From assembly GCF_001995255.1 (NCBI RefSeq), contig NZ_MUZR01000051.1, positions 35,001 to 70,770 of the forward strand: DNA of 35,770 nt. The letters run 5' to 3'. Of the stretch, positions 25,759-34,910 are shown piece by piece. The DNA comes from Thioalkalivibrio halophilus. GTDB lineage: Bacteria > Pseudomonadota > Gammaproteobacteria > Ectothiorhodospirales > Ectothiorhodospiraceae. Within the stretch, counting starts at the first letter, position 1, and each line of letters starts with the position of its first letter. The notes under the pieces were generated by a model, which made no database searches, had not been told where the DNA came from, and saw nothing but the letters and a program-made list of their open reading frames with translations. The position numbers and the translations under genes were made by a program.

Positions 25759-26439
25759 ATGTTCAAGAAAAATACTGTTGCGGCCGGTGTGGCCGCCTTT
25801 GCAACCATCGCGCTGGCAACGGGCTGCGCCGTGGCCGAGGGCAACAAGTCGGACGATGTTGACATCACCGCCATGAGCGCGGATGAGCTGGCCGAATACA
25901 TGATCTTCGAGTCGGACAGCTTCCGTTATGACCAGGTCCCGCAGGAAGGCGGCACCATGGAAGAGCGCATGACCCAGGACGAGATCCAGGCGGCCTGCTC
26001 GATCGAGGGTGATCCGGACGGCGAGACCGCCGGCCGCGTGGTGGCCCTGGCTCGTGAGCAGTACGAGGCTCCCGAGGGCGACATCGAACTGGGCGACTGG
26101 CAGCGCGGCGAAGAACTCGCGTTCTCCGGCTACGGCTATCGGATCGGTCACCGCATCGATGATCATTCGACCCGGGAAGCCGGCGGCAACTGTGTCAACT
26201 GCCACGTTTTCGACGAGGACGGTCCCGCTCAGGGCACCATCGGGCCGAGCCTGGTGAATTACGGCGCCACCCGTGGCGACAGCCAGGCGATTCGCGAGTA
26301 CGTCCACCAGGTGATCAACAATCCGCATCAGTACTTCCCGTGTGCGGAAATGCCCCGCTTCCAGGGGCTGCTGAGCGAGGAGCAGATCAGCCATATCATG
26401 GCTTACATGCTGGATCCGGAGTCCCCGGTCAACAACTGA
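25759..26439 (+). CDS. soxX: SoxX c-type cytochrome, first copy
   Basis: A 226-residue protein. One haem site CVNCH (145-149) and the axial-methionine segment FPCAEMPRF (M198) identify the SoxX cytochrome domain, along with GTIGPSLVNYG and LLSEEQISHIMAYMLDPES. An N-terminal region (about 35-125) precedes the haem domain, as in the longer SoxX forms. The signal sequence ends ALATGC, a plausible lipobox with C23, so the protein may be membrane-anchored. SoxX is the electron acceptor of SoxA. ATAGGAGACA precedes the ATG. 27 nt after soxA. Confidence 0.92.
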   Translation: MFKKNTVAAGVAAFATIALATGCAVAEGNKSDDVDITAMSADELAEYMIFESDSFRYDQVPQEGGTMEERMTQDEIQAACSIEGDPDGETAGRVVALAREQYEAPEGDIELGDWQRGEELAFSGYGYRIGHRIDDHSTREAGGNCVNCHVFDEDGPAQGTIGPSLVNYGATRGDSQAIREYVHQVINNPHQYFPCAEMPRFQGLLSEEQISHIMAYMLDPESPVNN

Positions 26440-26490
26440 TCCGGGGCGGCCGCAAGGCTGCATGACGATCCGTTCGGCGGATCGTGACCC

Positions 26491-26517
26491 GGGCCGCCGC
26501 GTTCCTCGCGGCGGCCC
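26491..26517. repeat. Strong GC hairpin between the two soxX copies
   Basis: GGGCCGCCGCG, loop TTCCT, CGCGGCGGCCC: perfect 11-bp arms. A smaller hairpin GATCCG/CGGATC lies just before it (about 26467-26483). No T run follows, so it is more likely an mRNA stabilising or processing stem, which could set different levels for soxAX and the second soxX. Confidence 0.55.
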
Positions 26518-26669
26518 CCTCCCGGGGCATTCGCCACGGGACCAGACATTATTCACCATCGCACCCGCGAGCCGGGGTCAACCGGGCGCCGCAGTGCACT
26601 CTGCCGGTGCCGCCGGCGTGGCTGCGGTCGCGGGTTCGAGGGCGAAACGGAATCGGGGAGACATCAGGG

Positions 26670-27359
26670 ATGCCAGGCCAAAGCGTACGTTGGGGGTTGC
26701 CGCTTGCCGTGTCGGCAGCGTTATTCACCACCGGGTGTCAGTTCTTCGGCGACGCCGACGAGGGCGAAACTGATATCGCCGCGATGGAAACGGACGAACT
26801 CGTTGAACACATCGTGTTCGAATCGGACAGCTATCGACTGGATCAGCCCGTTCAGGAAGGTGGTTCGGCCCGCGGGCGCATGGAGCAGGATGACCTGCAG
26901 CGTGCGTGTTCCGTGGTCGGAGGGGAGCTTTCGGGCGATCAGGTGCAGGAGGTGATTACCCTCGCCCGGGAAAGCTACGAGGCTCCCCCCGGGGGACCGC
27001 GTCTGGGTGACTGGGAGCGGGGCGCGGAGCTGGCCCGTTCGGGCTACGGTTTCCGCGTGGGTCATCGCAATGACGACCATTCCACGCGTACCCCCGGGGG
27101 CAACTGCTATGCGTGTCATCAGATGGATCCGAACGAGCCGATCTACGGTACGATCGGGCCGAGCCTGGCCGGGTACGGGAGCGGCCGGGGTACCGACGAG
27201 GCGTCGCTGCGGTATGCGCATGAGGTGATCTCGAATCCGCACCAGTATTTCCCCTGTACGGAGATGCCCCGGTTCGGTGCCAACGAACTGCTGAGCGAGC
27301 GGGAGATCAGCCACATCATGGCCTATCTGCTGGACCCGGAGTCCCCGGTGAACCAGTAA
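26670..27359 (+). CDS. SoxX paralogue, second tandem copy
   Basis: A 229-residue protein strongly similar to the preceding SoxX over its whole length. Shared stretches include VFESDSYRLDQ/IFESDSFRYDQ, NDDHSTR/IDDHSTR, GTIGPSL, NPHQYFPC.EMPRF and LDPESPVN. The haem site is CYACH (146-150) and the likely axial Met is M199 in FPCTEMPRF. The signal sequence ends FTTGC (C23), again lipoprotein-like. ATG 26670 with CGGGGAG upstream is chosen; the open frame runs further up but through the GC hairpin region. The pair arose by tandem duplication (inference) and has diverged clearly. Confidence 0.88.
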   Translation: MPGQSVRWGLPLAVSAALFTTGCQFFGDADEGETDIAAMETDELVEHIVFESDSYRLDQPVQEGGSARGRMEQDDLQRACSVVGGELSGDQVQEVITLARESYEAPPGGPRLGDWERGAELARSGYGFRVGHRNDDHSTRTPGGNCYACHQMDPNEPIYGTIGPSLAGYGSGRGTDEASLRYAHEVISNPHQYFPCTEMPRFGANELLSEREISHIMAYLLDPESPVNQ

Positions 27360-27418
27360 ACTGCACCCGTAGCGGGCGCCGTGCTCCGTGACCCGGAGCC
27401 GGCCGCAAGGAAGTCCAG

Positions 27419-27447
27419 CCACCGTGGTCCGCCGCGGTGGTTTTTTT
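27419..27447 (+). terminator. Rho-independent terminator after the sox cluster
   Basis: CCACCG...CGGTGG stem (27419-27440) followed by seven T (27441-27447), 60 nt after the second soxX. It separates the sox cluster from rlmJ, which starts 26 nt later. Confidence 0.85.
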
Positions 27448-27473
27448 ATGGCCGGGGCGTAAGGGAGCGAACC

Positions 27474-28367
27474 ATGCTCAGCTATCAGCACGACTACCAC
27501 GCCGGCAATTTCGCCGATATCCACAAGCATCTGGTGTTGCGTGCGGTGCTCGCGGCATTGCAGCGGCGGATCAAGCCGTTCGTGGCGCTGGATCTGCATG
27601 CCGGGGCCGGAGTTTATGACCTGGACGGCGAGCGGGCGCGCAAGACCGGCGAGGCGGCGCTCGGCATCGAGCGCCTGCGCGCCTGTGCCTGCGAAGCCGC
27701 GCTGCCGGAGGCGGTGACCGGGTTTCTGGAGACCGTGCAGCAGGTGGCCGGGACCGACGGGTATCCGGGATCACCGGCGCTTATCCGCGCGTCTCTGCGC
27801 GAGAATGACCGACTGGTGGCGTCCGAGATGCACCCCGAGGCCCACGAACGCCTGCAGGGCGCGTTCGCCGGGGATGCGCGCTGCCATGTGCACCGGCGCG
27901 ATGCGCGCGAGGCCGCCCGAGGGCTGTTCCCGCCGCAGCCGCGGCGCGGGTTCGCCCTGCTGGACCCCTCGTACGAACGCCCGGCCGAATACCGTGAAAT
28001 CGCGGAGATGGCGGAGATCATCCTGGAGCGCTGGAACACCGGGATGGTGCTGGTCTGGTATCCGGTGCTGGCGGGACGTCCGGATCATGCCCTGGTCGAA
28101 CGGCTGTGCACCCGCAGCACCCCCTGGCTGCGCAGCGAACTGCGTCTGCGTGATGATCCTGGCGTGGAGCGCGGGGCGCATACCGGGCTCGCGGGATCCG
28201 GCATGCTGGTGCTGCGTCCGCCGTGGCAGCTGGAAGAAGAACTGGCCGCAACGCTGCCTGCGGTGCTGGGCTGCCTCGACTCGGAGGGCGAGGGGGCGCT
28301 TTATCGCGCCGAGGGGCTTGAAGAAGGTCGCGGCGACCCCAGACTCCGGCGTGTTACCAGTAACTGA
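27474..28367 (+). CDS. rlmJ: 23S rRNA (adenine(2030)-N6)-methyltransferase RlmJ
   Basis: A 297-residue enzyme. The opening MLSYQHDYHAGNFADIHKHL is the RlmJ signature. Next come FVALDLHAGAGVYDL (S-adenosylmethionine site) and the catalytic DPSYE in FALLDPSYERP, a variant of the (N/D)PPY motif. SGMLVLRPPWQLEEEL near the C-terminus is also typical. ATG 27474 follows AAGGGAGCG. It precedes htpG by 33 nt and may be cotranscribed with it. Confidence 0.94.
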   Translation: MLSYQHDYHAGNFADIHKHLVLRAVLAALQRRIKPFVALDLHAGAGVYDLDGERARKTGEAALGIERLRACACEAALPEAVTGFLETVQQVAGTDGYPGSPALIRASLRENDRLVASEMHPEAHERLQGAFAGDARCHVHRRDAREAARGLFPPQPRRGFALLDPSYERPAEYREIAEMAEIILERWNTGMVLVWYPVLAGRPDHALVERLCTRSTPWLRSELRLRDDPGVERGAHTGLAGSGMLVLRPPWQLEEELAATLPAVLGCLDSEGEGALYRAEGLEEGRGDPRLRRVTSN

Positions 28368-28400
28368 ACCCATCCGAACCCATCACGGAGTCGTAACCCC

Positions 28401-30314
28401 ATGACCGAAACCCGGACCGAGCAAGCCGCCGAGGCGGAAACCCGCCAGTTCGAGACCGAGGTCAGCCAGCTGCTGCAGCTGATGATCCACTCGCTGTATT
28501 CCAACCGCGAGATCTTCCTGCGCGAGCTGATCTCCAACGGCGCGGATGCCTGCGACAAGCTGCGCTTCGAGGCGACCGCGAACCCCGATGCGATCCCGCA
28601 GCCGGCCGAGCTGCACATCGACGTGGACGTGGACAAGGACGCCCGCACCGTGACCGTGCACGACAACGGCATCGGCATGTCGCGCGACGAGGTGATCCGG
28701 CAGATCGGGACCATCGCCCATTCGGGTACCCGGGCCTTCCTCGAGAAGCTGACCGGCGACCAGCAGAAGGATGCCCAGCTGATCGGGCAGTTCGGGGTCG
28801 GGTTCTATTCCTCGTTCATCGTGGCCGACCACGTGCGCGTGGAGACCCGGCGCGCGGGTACCGGGGTCGAGGCCGGCACGCGCTGGGAGTCGAAGGGCGA
28901 TGGCGAGTACACCCTGTCAGACTGCGAGCGCGCGGAACCGGGCACCGAGATTACCCTGACCCTGAAGGAAGACGCCGACGAGTTCCTCGAGCCGATGCGC
29001 CTGCGCCACGTGATCGGGCGCTACTCGGACCACGTGGCCTTCCCGATCCGCATGCGCAAGCAGGACGACGAAGGCAATCCCACGGACGAGTGGGAGACCG
29101 TCAACCGTGCCAGTGCACTGTGGACGCGGCCGAAGAGCGAGATCTCCGACGAGGAATACCGCGAGTTCTACAAGCACATCGCGCACGACTTCGAGGACCC
29201 GGTGGCCTGGACCCACAACCACGTGGAAGGCCGCCAGGAATACACCACGCTGTTCTACATCCCCGGCCGGGCGCCGTTCGACCTGTGGGATCGCGACGCA
29301 CGCCACGGGGTGAAGCTGTACGTGAAGCGCGTGTTCATCATGGACGACGCGGAGAAGCTCCTGCCGAACTACCTGCGCTTCGTGCGCGGGGTGGTGGATT
29401 CGTCCGACCTGCCGCTGAACGTCTCGCGCGAGATCCTGCAGGACAACCGCCTGGTGGATTCCATCCGCTCGGGGTCGGTGAAGAAGATCCTCGGCCTGCT
29501 GGAGAACATCGCGAAGAACGAGCCGGAGAAATACGCCGGGATCTGGGACAACTTCGGTCGCGTACTCAAGGAAGGCCCCGGCGAGGACTTCGCCAACCAG
29601 CAGCAGATCGCGGGCCTGCTGCGTTTTGCCAGCACGTACAACGACGATGACACGCAGAACGTTTCTTTCGCCGACTACAAGGCACGCATGAAGGAAGGGC
29701 AGGACGCGATCTACGTGATCAGCGCCGACAACGCCGCCGCCGCGCGCAACAGCCCGCACCTGGAGGTGTTCCGCAAGCACGGCATCGAGGTGCTGCTGCT
29801 GTCCGACCGGGTGGACGAGTGGCTGCTGTCCAACCTGCGCGAGTTCGACGGTACGCCGATCAAGAACGTCGCCAAGGGCGATCTCGATCTGGACAACATC
29901 ATCGGCGAGCAGGATTCCGACGACGCGGACAACACCGAGGACCGGAAGGACGACGAACTGGGCGACCTGCCCGAGCGCATCCAGAGCGCACTGGGTGACC
30001 GGGTCGACTCCGTGCGCCCGTCGAAGCGGCTGGTGGACTCGCCGGCCTGCATCGTCCTCGGCGAGCACGAGATGGCGCTGTATCTGCAGGAGCTGCTGAA
30101 GCAGGCCGGACAGGAGACCTTCTCCTCGAAGCCGGTGCTGGAGGTCAACGCGCAGCATCCGCTGGTCGAACGGCTGAAGACGGCGGAAGGCGACGACTTC
30201 AACGACCTCGCCTCGCTGCTGTTCGAGCAGTCGCTGCTGGCCGAGGGCGGGCAGCTGGAGGACCCGTCGGGTTTTGTCCACCGGCTCAACCGGTTCTTGC
30301 TGCAGGCCGGCTGA
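28401..30314 (+). CDS. htpG: Molecular chaperone HtpG (Hsp90)
   Basis: A 637-residue Hsp90 homologue. The N-terminal GHKL ATPase domain shows [19 protein letters not shown] (catalytic Glu in RELI), [26 protein letters not shown] and [16 protein letters not shown]. Middle domain: [16 protein letters not shown] with the ATP-contacting Arg. The C-terminal dimerisation domain follows from about residue 500. Length is usual for HtpG. ISNGADAC replaces the more common ISNASDA. Followed by a terminator hairpin. Confidence 0.98.
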   Translation: MTETRTEQAAEAETRQFETEVSQLLQLMIHSLYSNREIFLRELISNGADACDKLRFEATANPDAIPQPAELHIDVDVDKDARTVTVHDNGIGMSRDEVIRQIGTIAHSGTRAFLEKLTGDQQKDAQLIGQFGVGFYSSFIVADHVRVETRRAGTGVEAGTRWESKGDGEYTLSDCERAEPGTEITLTLKEDADEFLEPMRLRHVIGRYSDHVAFPIRMRKQDDEGNPTDEWETVNRASALWTRPKSEISDEEYREFYKHIAHDFEDPVAWTHNHVEGRQEYTTLFYIPGRAPFDLWDRDARHGVKLYVKRVFIMDDAEKLLPNYLRFVRGVVDSSDLPLNVSREILQDNRLVDSIRSGSVKKILGLLENIAKNEPEKYAGIWDNFGRVLKEGPGEDFANQQQIAGLLRFASTYNDDDTQNVSFADYKARMKEGQDAIYVISADNAAAARNSPHLEVFRKHGIEVLLLSDRVDEWLLSNLREFDGTPIKNVAKGDLDLDNIIGEQDSDDADNTEDRKDDELGDLPERIQSALGDRVDSVRPSKRLVDSPACIVLGEHEMALYLQELLKQAGQETFSSKPVLEVNAQHPLVERLKTAEGDDFNDLASLLFEQSLLAEGGQLEDPSGFVHRLNRFLLQAG

Positions 30315-30345
30315 CCCCCGTTCCGTCGCGGACGGTCAGTGCATG

Positions 30346-30370
30346 CGCCGGGCCCAGTGCCCGGCGTTTT
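30346..30370 (+). terminator. Terminator after htpG
   Basis: CGCCGGGC, loop CCAGT, GCCCGGCG, then TTTT. 31 nt after the htpG stop and about 106 nt before slyD. Confidence 0.75.
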
Positions 30371-30475
30371 CGTTGGTGTGCCCCGGAGCGGATTCGGCCA
30401 CTGTCAGCGGGGACTGTGACGCGAGGGGGCTGGTCGGGTTACCCTGTCGGGCCACATTTCAAGAGAGCAGTGTCC

Positions 30476-30958
30476 ATGCAAGTCGCGCAGAATTCCGTAG
30501 TGTCCATCCACTACAAGCTCACCAACAACGATGGCGAGACCATCGACAGCTCCGAAGGCCGCGAGCCGCTGGCCTATATGCACGGTAATGGCCAGATCGT
30601 GCCCGGTCTGGAACGCGAGCTGGAAGGCAAGGCCGCCGGCGACAAGGTCCAGGCCACCGTGCCGCCGGAAGAAGGTTATGGCGAAAAGATCGACGCCATG
30701 GTGCAGGAAGTCCCGATGGAGGCCTTCCAGGGCGTCGACTCGATCGAGCCGGGCATGCAGTTCCAGGCTCAGACCGAAAACGGCCCCCTGACCGTGACGG
30801 TCACCAACGTCGAGGGCGACACCGCCACGGTGGATGGAAACCATCCGCTGGCCGGCCAGACGCTCAATTTCGACGTCGAGGTGGTGGAGGTGCGCGAACC
30901 CTCCGCCGAAGAGCTGGAGCATGGCCACGCCCACGGGCCGGGCGGTCACGAGCACTGA
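30476..30958 (+). CDS. slyD: FKBP-type peptidyl-prolyl isomerase SlyD
   Basis: A 160-residue protein. The FKBP core is split by the insert-in-flap domain: VSIHYKLTNNDGETIDSSEG and PGLERELEGKAAGDK on the first side, then PPEEGYGEKIDAMVQEVPME, then the returning AGQTLNFDVEVVEVREP. The C-terminus is His-rich (HGHAHGPGGHEH), the metal-binding tail that in E. coli SlyD helps deliver nickel to hydrogenase. ATG 30476 (AGAGAGCAG upstream) gives the standard N-terminus. Confidence 0.95.
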   Translation: MQVAQNSVVSIHYKLTNNDGETIDSSEGREPLAYMHGNGQIVPGLERELEGKAAGDKVQATVPPEEGYGEKIDAMVQEVPMEAFQGVDSIEPGMQFQAQTENGPLTVTVTNVEGDTATVDGNHPLAGQTLNFDVEVVEVREPSAEELEHGHAHGPGGHEH

Positions 30959-30996
30959 TCCTGCCTGCCGGGCCGGCCCCCGTCCGGTCCGGATCC

Positions 30997-31033
30997 CCCG
31001 GCGGTCGCAGCCCCGCGGCCGCCGGGACTTTCT
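30997..31033 (+). terminator. Terminator between slyD and the convergent cydC
   Basis: CCCGGCGG (30997-31004) and CCGCCGGG (31019-31026) enclose a GC-rich loop and are followed by ACTTTCTT. It lies between convergent genes and may act on the slyD side. Confidence 0.6.
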
Positions 31034-31049
31034 TCCTTCTCCCGCTTCC

Positions 31050-32690
31050 CTAGAGCGCCAGCCGTGGCCAGTGCGCCGGCATGCGCCGGGGTGCGTGGGT
31101 CACGATGACCGTCTGACGCGCCTCCAGCCAGGGCCCGATGCGCTCCAGGATCGCCGCCTCGGTGGCTTCGTCCAGTCCCGCGAAGGGCTCGTCCAGCAGG
31201 GCGACCGGCCGGTCCTGCAGCAGCAGCCAGGCCAGCGCCACCCGGCGTGCCTGTCCGCCGGAAAGATTGCCGGCATCCTCGCCCAGCGGATAGTCCAGGC
31301 TGTAGCCCATGCGCTGCAGCAGCGGCGCGATCCGCACCTGATCCAGCACGGCCCACAGCCGGTCAGCGGAAAGTTCCGGCTGCCCCAGTCGCAGGTTGGC
31401 GGCCAGGCTGTCGTCTAGCAGGCGCACGCGCTGGGGCAGGTAGCCGATTACCCGGTGGCGGGTATCGGGGTCCAGCGTGGTCAGGTCCCGCTCGCCCCAC
31501 AGCAGTTCGCCGCCGGTCGGCGTCAGCTCGCCGGCCAGGGTCTCCAGCAGGGCAGTCTTGCCGCGCCCGCTGATCCCGTGAACCACCAGCGGGTACCCGG
31601 GCTCGGGCCGGATGTCCAGCGGGCCTGCCAGCGGGCGGTCGGCGCGGAAGCCGACGCTCAGGCCACGCGCCTCCAGCGGGCCGGGGGGCAGGTCGACCGG
31701 TTCTGCCCCGGCGGGCTCCGGAGCCTCGGCTCCGGCCTCGGTCTCGCGCAGGCGCCGGGCCGCTTCCAGGCTCTCGCCGAGGCGCCACCAGGCGCCGGGC
31801 AGGCTGCCCAGCGCCTCGTTGAGGCCCAGGGTCATCAGGGTGAGCAGCACGGCGACCGGCCCGGAGATCAGCCCCTCGGCGTAGGCATGCAGCGCGTAGC
31901 CCAGCATGGCGAGGGTGGTCAGCATCACCACCAGCTGCACGCCCTGTTCGCCCAGCACCCCCGCGCGTTCCTGGGTCAGGCGCCGCGCGGCACCCTCGCG
32001 GGCCCGGCGGGCCAGGGCCGCCCGGTGCTCCTCCAGGCGGCCGAAGGCGGTGAGCTCCGGCAGCCCGCCGAAGTAGTCCAGCAGGGCCACGCGTTCATTG
32101 GACTCTTCCCGCACCAGCCGGCGGCCGCGGCGCTGGCCGGCGGTCGCGGCGATCGCTGCCGTGATCAGGGTGATCGCGGCGGCGACCAGCAGTAGCAACG
32201 CCGCCTGCGGCGGGGCCAGCCACAGGGCGATCGCCACGGCGCTGACCAGCGCCAGCAGGGCCCCGACCATCGGTCCCACCACCCGCAACGGGATGGCGTC
32301 CAGGGTGTCGATGTCGCTGGTCAGGCGGGCCTGCAGGTCGCCGCTGCGCAGACTCGCCAGGCTTCGCGCCGGCCAGCGCGCCAGCTGGCGGAAGGTGGTC
32401 GCGCGCAGGTCGGCGAGGATGCGCAGGACCGCTTCGTGTCCGGTCACGCGCTCGAAATAGCGGGCCACGGTGCGCAGTACCGCCGCCGCACGAATCCCGC
32501 CGGAGGGCGAGTAGATGTCCAGGGTGGCCAGCATGCCGGCCCCGGCCAGCGCCGTGGCGGTGATGAACCAGCCCGACAGGGCGAGCAGCACGATGCCGCT
32601 GACCCAGGTCACCGCCAGCAGCAGCCAGGCCAGCAGGCTCCAGCCGAGGCGCGAGGCGAACAGGCGTTGCAGGTATTCGCGGTCCGTCAT
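31050..32690 (-). CDS. cydC: Thiol reductant ABC exporter, CydC subunit
   Basis: A 546-residue half-transporter: six-helix membrane domain (about residues 1-310, starting around LGWSLLAWLLLAVTWVSGIV) and ABC ATPase domain. Walker A is GISGRGKTALLE, the signature motif LSGGQARRVALAW and Walker B VALLDEPFAGLD. With CydD it forms the heterodimer that exports glutathione and cysteine to the periplasm, needed for cytochrome bd and c-type cytochrome assembly. That fits an organism with Sox cytochromes. The ATG overlaps the cydD stop (32687-32690), so the two are translationally coupled. Confidence 0.93.
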   Translation of the reverse strand: MTDREYLQRLFASRLGWSLLAWLLLAVTWVSGIVLLALSGWFITATALAGAGMLATLDIYSPSGGIRAAAVLRTVARYFERVTGHEAVLRILADLRATTFRQLARWPARSLASLRSGDLQARLTSDIDTLDAIPLRVVGPMVGALLALVSAVAIALWLAPPQAALLLLVAAAITLITAAIAATAGQRRGRRLVREESNERVALLDYFGGLPELTAFGRLEEHRAALARRAREGAARRLTQERAGVLGEQGVQLVVMLTTLAMLGYALHAYAEGLISGPVAVLLTLMTLGLNEALGSLPGAWWRLGESLEAARRLRETEAGAEAPEPAGAEPVDLPPGPLEARGLSVGFRADRPLAGPLDIRPEPGYPLVVHGISGRGKTALLETLAGELTPTGGELLWGERDLTTLDPDTRHRVIGYLPQRVRLLDDSLAANLRLGQPELSADRLWAVLDQVRIAPLLQRMGYSLDYPLGEDAGNLSGGQARRVALAWLLLQDRPVALLDEPFAGLDEATEAAILERIGPWLEARQTVIVTHAPRRMPAHWPRLAL

Positions 32691-34375
32691 GCCAGGCTCT
32701 CCACGCGGCCTTCGGCCAGCCGGACCACCCGGCTGGCACGTTCCCTAACGGCCTCGCGGTGGGCCGCGATGACCAGGGTGATGTCGTGCTCGGCGGCCAG
32801 GGCGAACAGGGTGTCCAGCAGGGCGGCCTCGGTGGCTTCGTCGAGCGCGCTGGTGGGTTCGTCCAGCAGCCACAGCGGATGCCTGGCGAGGATCCCGCGG
32901 GCCATCGCGATGCGCTGGGCCTGTCCCCCGGAGATCCCGGTGTTGCCTTCGCCGATGGCGGTATCCAGCCCGTCCGGCAGCTGCGGGTCATCCACCGGCA
33001 GCCCGGCGCGGGCGAGGGCGTCGTGCATCGCCGCGTCGCTTACCGGTTCGGCGCTGGCCAATTGCAGATTGTCCCGCAGGCTGCCATGGAACAGGTGGGC
33101 GTCCTGACCGAGCCACACGAACCGCTGCAGGTCGTCGGCCACGCGGATCTCGCCGCCGGCCGGTCGCAGGAAGCCGGCCAGCAGCGCCAGCAGGGTGGAC
33201 TTGCCGGAGCCGCTGGGGCCGGTCACCGCCAGGTGTTCCCCGCGACCGATCTGCAGGTCGATGTCGTGCAGGGTCGGTTGGGCGGTATCCGGATACTGCA
33301 CCTGCACTCCGGCCAGGTGTATCGCCGTGCGCGGGCTGTCCGGCGCCCCGGCCGGGGCGGAGGCGGGGCCACCGGCCGGCTGCAACAGCGGCGCCAGGGA
33401 CTCGGCCGCGGCCAGGGCGGCGGCCCGATCGTGATAGCTCTGCGCGAACTGGCGCAGGGGCAGGAAGTATTCGGGCGCCAGCACCAGGATGAACAGTCCG
33501 GTGAACAGGGTCAGGCTGCCGGCCGGGCCGTAATCGATGGCCCCGAACAGGCCGAAACCGATATAGATGGCCAGCAGGCCGATCGCGACCGCGCTGAAGA
33601 ATTCCATGATCGCCGACGACAGGAACGCGACCTGCAGCACGCGCATGGTCAGGCGGCGGTGTTCGTCGCTGGCGGCCACCACCGCCTCGCGGGCTGCCTG
33701 CGTGGCGCGCGCGCGGCGCAGGAAGTCGAGGCTGCGCAGGCGGTCGAGGAAATGCCCGGCCAGGCGGTTCTCCTCGTCCTGCTGGCTGCGGTGGATCTGT
33801 TCGGCGCCCATGCCGACCAGGGCCATGAAGGCGGGGATCAGCGGCGCCGAGAGCAGCAGCAGGCCGGCGGCGAGCCAGTCCAGCCAGGCGACCGTCAGCA
33901 GCAGCACCAGCGGGGTCAGGATCACCATGCGGGTGCCGGGCAGGTAGCGCGCGTAGTGGCCGGTCAGATCTTCCACCCGCCGCAGGTAGTGATCGACCCA
34001 GGCCCCTGAAGGGGCGCGGTGCGCCAGATGGACGGGGCCGTCGCGCCGGGCCGCGTCCAGCAGTTCCTCGCGCAGTTCACGCTTGACCGCATCCGCCAGA
34101 CGATGGCCGGCGCCATCGCGCAGGGCCTGCAGGGCATAGCGCAGCACCGCCGCCACCGCCGCGCCCGCAAGCACCATGCCCAGTGGCAGGCGTTCCGGTG
34201 CGAACAGCGCCATGTGGACCGCCCAGGCGATCAGGCCGGCCAGGGCCACGGTGGCGAGGGTGGCGCCCAGCCCGGCGGCGGTGGCGCCCAGCAGCCAGTG
34301 GCGGTGCGGACGCATGCGCGCCTGCAGCCAGGGGCCGGGGCGTGGAAGGCCGGAGTCGGGGGCGTCGGTGGGCAT
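32687..34375 (-). CDS. cydD: Thiol reductant ABC exporter, CydD subunit
   Basis: A 562-residue half-transporter with a membrane domain (first helices WLLGATAAGLGATLATVALA onward) and an ATPase domain. Walker A is GPSGSGKSTLLALL, the signature ISGGQAQRIAMARG, and Walker B LWLLDEPTSALDEA. IEFFSAVAIG-like residues (here MEFFSAVAIGLLAIYIGF) in the membrane part are typical of CydD. AAGGA lies before the ATG. First gene of cydDC, divergent from bfd. Confidence 0.94.
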   Translation of the reverse strand: MPTDAPDSGLPRPGPWLQARMRPHRHWLLGATAAGLGATLATVALAGLIAWAVHMALFAPERLPLGMVLAGAAVAAVLRYALQALRDGAGHRLADAVKRELREELLDAARRDGPVHLAHRAPSGAWVDHYLRRVEDLTGHYARYLPGTRMVILTPLVLLLTVAWLDWLAAGLLLLSAPLIPAFMALVGMGAEQIHRSQQDEENRLAGHFLDRLRSLDFLRRARATQAAREAVVAASDEHRRLTMRVLQVAFLSSAIMEFFSAVAIGLLAIYIGFGLFGAIDYGPAGSLTLFTGLFILVLAPEYFLPLRQFAQSYHDRAAALAAAESLAPLLQPAGGPASAPAGAPDSPRTAIHLAGVQVQYPDTAQPTLHDIDLQIGRGEHLAVTGPSGSGKSTLLALLAGFLRPAGGEIRVADDLQRFVWLGQDAHLFHGSLRDNLQLASAEPVSDAAMHDALARAGLPVDDPQLPDGLDTAIGEGNTGISGGQAQRIAMARGILARHPLWLLDEPTSALDEATEAALLDTLFALAAEHDITLVIAAHREAVRERASRVVRLAEGRVESLA

Positions 34376-34514
34376 CGAAATCCTTCCGTGACGAGGCGGG
34401 GTCCGCGGGTCCGGGGCGGCCCGGGGACGGAAATTCGAAACTAATCTATAAGAAGATGCTGATCAATGGACCCGGCAACGGGTGGGGCCGACACACCTGA
34501 AAAGAATAGTGTTG

Positions 34515-34533
34515 AAAAGCATTCTCATTAGCG
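34515..34533. promoter_or_regulatory. Probable Fur box upstream of bfd
   Basis: GAAAAGCATTCTCATTAGC agrees with the 19-bp Fur consensus GATAATGATAATCATTATC at 13 positions. It lies about 48 nt upstream of bfd, in an AT-rich patch within GC-rich DNA. Iron repression of bfd-exbB-exbD is what the gene content predicts. Confidence 0.6.
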
Positions 34534-34580
34534 GTAATGTCGCCTCATCCACCCATTGCCAGGGGCCGGAGCCGTCAAAG

Positions 34581-34850
34581 ATGATTGTATGTGTCTGCAA
34601 TGCCGTGCGCGAACGCCAGATTCGGGAGCTGGTGGCGCAAAGTGATTCCCGCGTCCGTATGCGTGATCTGCGCGAACAGCTGGGTGTGTGCGGTGATTGC
34701 GGCAAGTGCGCGCGGCGGGCCCGGGGGATCCTGCGCGACTGCGCGGATTGCGCGGGCGACCCGGTGGCCGGACACGCTCCGGCCGGGGGCTTCGCGGGCA
34801 TTCCGGTGACGGCCGGGACCACGGCAGCGGGGGCCTGCGCGGCCACCTAG
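34581..34850 (+). CDS. bfd: Bacterioferritin-associated ferredoxin (Bfd)
   Basis: An 89-residue protein. MIVCVCNAVRERQIREL (C4, C6) and VCGDCGKCARRARG give the [2Fe-2S] ligands, most likely C4, C6, C40 and C43 by comparison with E. coli Bfd. C37 is extra. Bfd reduces and releases iron stored in bacterioferritin and is induced when iron is scarce. The C-terminal 35 residues (Ala/Gly-rich, two more Cys) extend beyond the usual 60-residue protein. The ATG 34581 is chosen because it gives the classical N-terminus. Confidence 0.92.
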   Translation: MIVCVCNAVRERQIRELVAQSDSRVRMRDLREQLGVCGDCGKCARRARGILRDCADCAGDPVAGHAPAGGFAGIPVTAGTTAAGACAAT

Positions 34851-34910
34851 GGAACTCCCTGGTCCGGTGCGCCCCGCGCGCCCCTTCAGGCAACGAATTC
34901 GGGATCCAGC

